A DNA stretch of 64,000 nt, from positions 1,054,001 to 1,118,000 of the forward strand of contig NZ_CP076039.1 in NCBI RefSeq assembly GCF_014529625.1, written 5' to 3'. Below, in pieces: positions 63,397-64,000 of this stretch (position 1 is the first letter of the stretch; each line of letters starts with the position of its first letter). A program made the position numbers and the translations under genes. Origin of the DNA: Candidatus Pelagisphaera phototrophica. Lineage in GTDB: Bacteria; Verrucomicrobiota; Verrucomicrobiia; Opitutales; Opitutaceae. The notes under the pieces are model-generated. The model ran no database searches, was not told the DNA's origin, and saw only the letters and a program-made list of their open reading frames with translations.

Positions 63397-64000
63397 TCAA
63401 AGTCTGCTTAAGGGATTGTCGCGCTCGGTCAAGGGGAGGGGAACCCAGGCTCCGTTTTGGAGGTGCGACTCAAAAATGCTGCAGGTCATTTCGACAGCCA
63501 TGGCTCCTTGGCGACCGTCGCAAAGGGGGTCGCGATCATCGTCAACGGCGTCGATCAAATCCTGGATCGCGAGTGTGTGATCGTGTACGCTCGCGATGAG
63601 ACCCGGCTGAATCTCCGTCTGGCTAAGCCCCGCGCTGGTAATGGGAATGCGGTCGTTACTTCGCGAGGCAGGATCGAAGGGGTTCCCGGGGCAGAGCCAG
63701 GCGATCGGGTCGCGATCGATATGGATGGCAATAGCACCTTTGGTTCCGATCAGTCGCGCTGCATATCCTTTCTTATCAGATCCGTCTTCGGCAAAGGTGG
63801 TGTAAGAAGCAGTGACACCACTGTTGAGTCGCCAGCGGGCGTGGATTTCGTTTCCGGCCAGGAGTCCAAGCCCTTCGGCTCCGTTTACCACGTCTTTGCG
63901 CGTCACCGGTTTACCGTTTTGCAGAATCGTGCCCGAACATGATTCTGGCTCGCCACCAAAGCGCTGAAACAGGTTGAAAACGTGGCCACCGAGCACCCAC
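63397..64000 (-). CDS. Gfo/Idh/MocA-family oxidoreductase, C-terminal part (cut by window edge)
   Basis: About 200 codons of the 3' end; the frame is open through position 64000, so the gene continues outside. VLGGHVFNLFQRFGGEPES carries the conserved His of the substrate domain, followed by GLGLLAGNEIHARWRLNSG and GYAARLIGTKGAIAIHID. The end, QDLIDAVDDDRDPLCDGRQG with AMAVEMTCSIFESH, is the standard C-terminal helix of the family. It probably oxidises a sugar or polyol brought in by the symporter 34 bases downstream. Confidence 0.85.
   Translation of the reverse strand, partial: WVLGGHVFNLFQRFGGEPESCSGTILQNGKPVTRKDVVNGAEGLGLLAGNEIHARWRLNSGVTASYTTFAEDGSDKKGYAARLIGTKGAIAIHIDRDPIAWLCPGNPFDPASRSNDRIPITSAGLSQTEIQPGLIASVHDHTLAIQDLIDAVDDDRDPLCDGRQGAMAVEMTCSIFESHLQNGAWVPLPLTERDNPLSRL

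Overview
The window looks like a chromosomal stretch of a member of the PVC group, most probably a marine Verrucomicrobiota (Opitutae-like). The evidence is the gene families: paired PSCyt1/DUF1549/DUF1553 and DUF1501 proteins, secreted PQQ-repeat and sorbosone-dehydrogenase-like proteins, many arylsulfatases, Tat-exported Gfo/Idh/MocA oxidoreductases, a DUF3604 protein and a MoxR-DUF58-BatA-DUF4159 operon. Most starts lack a clear Shine-Dalgarno sequence. No rRNA, tRNA, CRISPR array, transposase or phage gene was recognised.

Layout. (1) 1-9024 is a partly AT-rich, mosaic surface-polysaccharide region: FkbM methyltransferases, sulfotransferases, a HAD phosphatase/nucleotidyltransferase pair, an epoxide-hydrolase-like lipoprotein and several broken genes. 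A 40-bp direct repeat (7832-7871, 8985-9024; partial copy 4011-4031) marks the joints. (2) 9670-21522 is a seven-gene operon: MoxR ATPase, DUF58, BatA-like VWA protein, a large DUF4175-like membrane/coiled-coil protein, a second VWA membrane protein, a HEAT-repeat protein and a DUF4159 protein. Most genes overlap by a few bases. (3) 21961-33768 holds a TonB-dependent receptor with a shortened plug, a PQQ-propeller protein, a Tat-exported N,N-dimethylformamidase-like protein, a Gfo/Idh/MocA oxidoreductase and a DUF3604 hydrolase. These alternate with gene fragments, several of which join the 5' part of one gene to the 3' part of an unrelated one. (4) 33769-64000 is a sulfated-polysaccharide catabolism region: four intact sulfatases, a glycoside-hydrolase-like protein, a PL1-like lyase, a GH33-like sialidase, a ThuA protein, dehydrogenases, the DUF1553-DUF1501 pair, a TRAP-TAXI uptake system, a sodium:solute symporter and a partial Gfo/Idh/MocA gene cut by the window edge.

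How the genes fit together (inference): secreted sulfatases, lyases and glycosidases would release sugars from sulfated, possibly sialylated or uronate-containing glycans. The TonB receptor, TRAP-TAXI system and symporter would import products. Oxidoreductases, ThuA and PQQ-type proteins would oxidise the sugars.

The most striking property is gene decay. At least six genes read in one frame on both sides of a single internal stop codon (TAA, TAG and TGA all occur), and at least seven others are truncated or chimeric remnants. No transposase explains them. Family names come from recognising motifs by eye; no database search was run.
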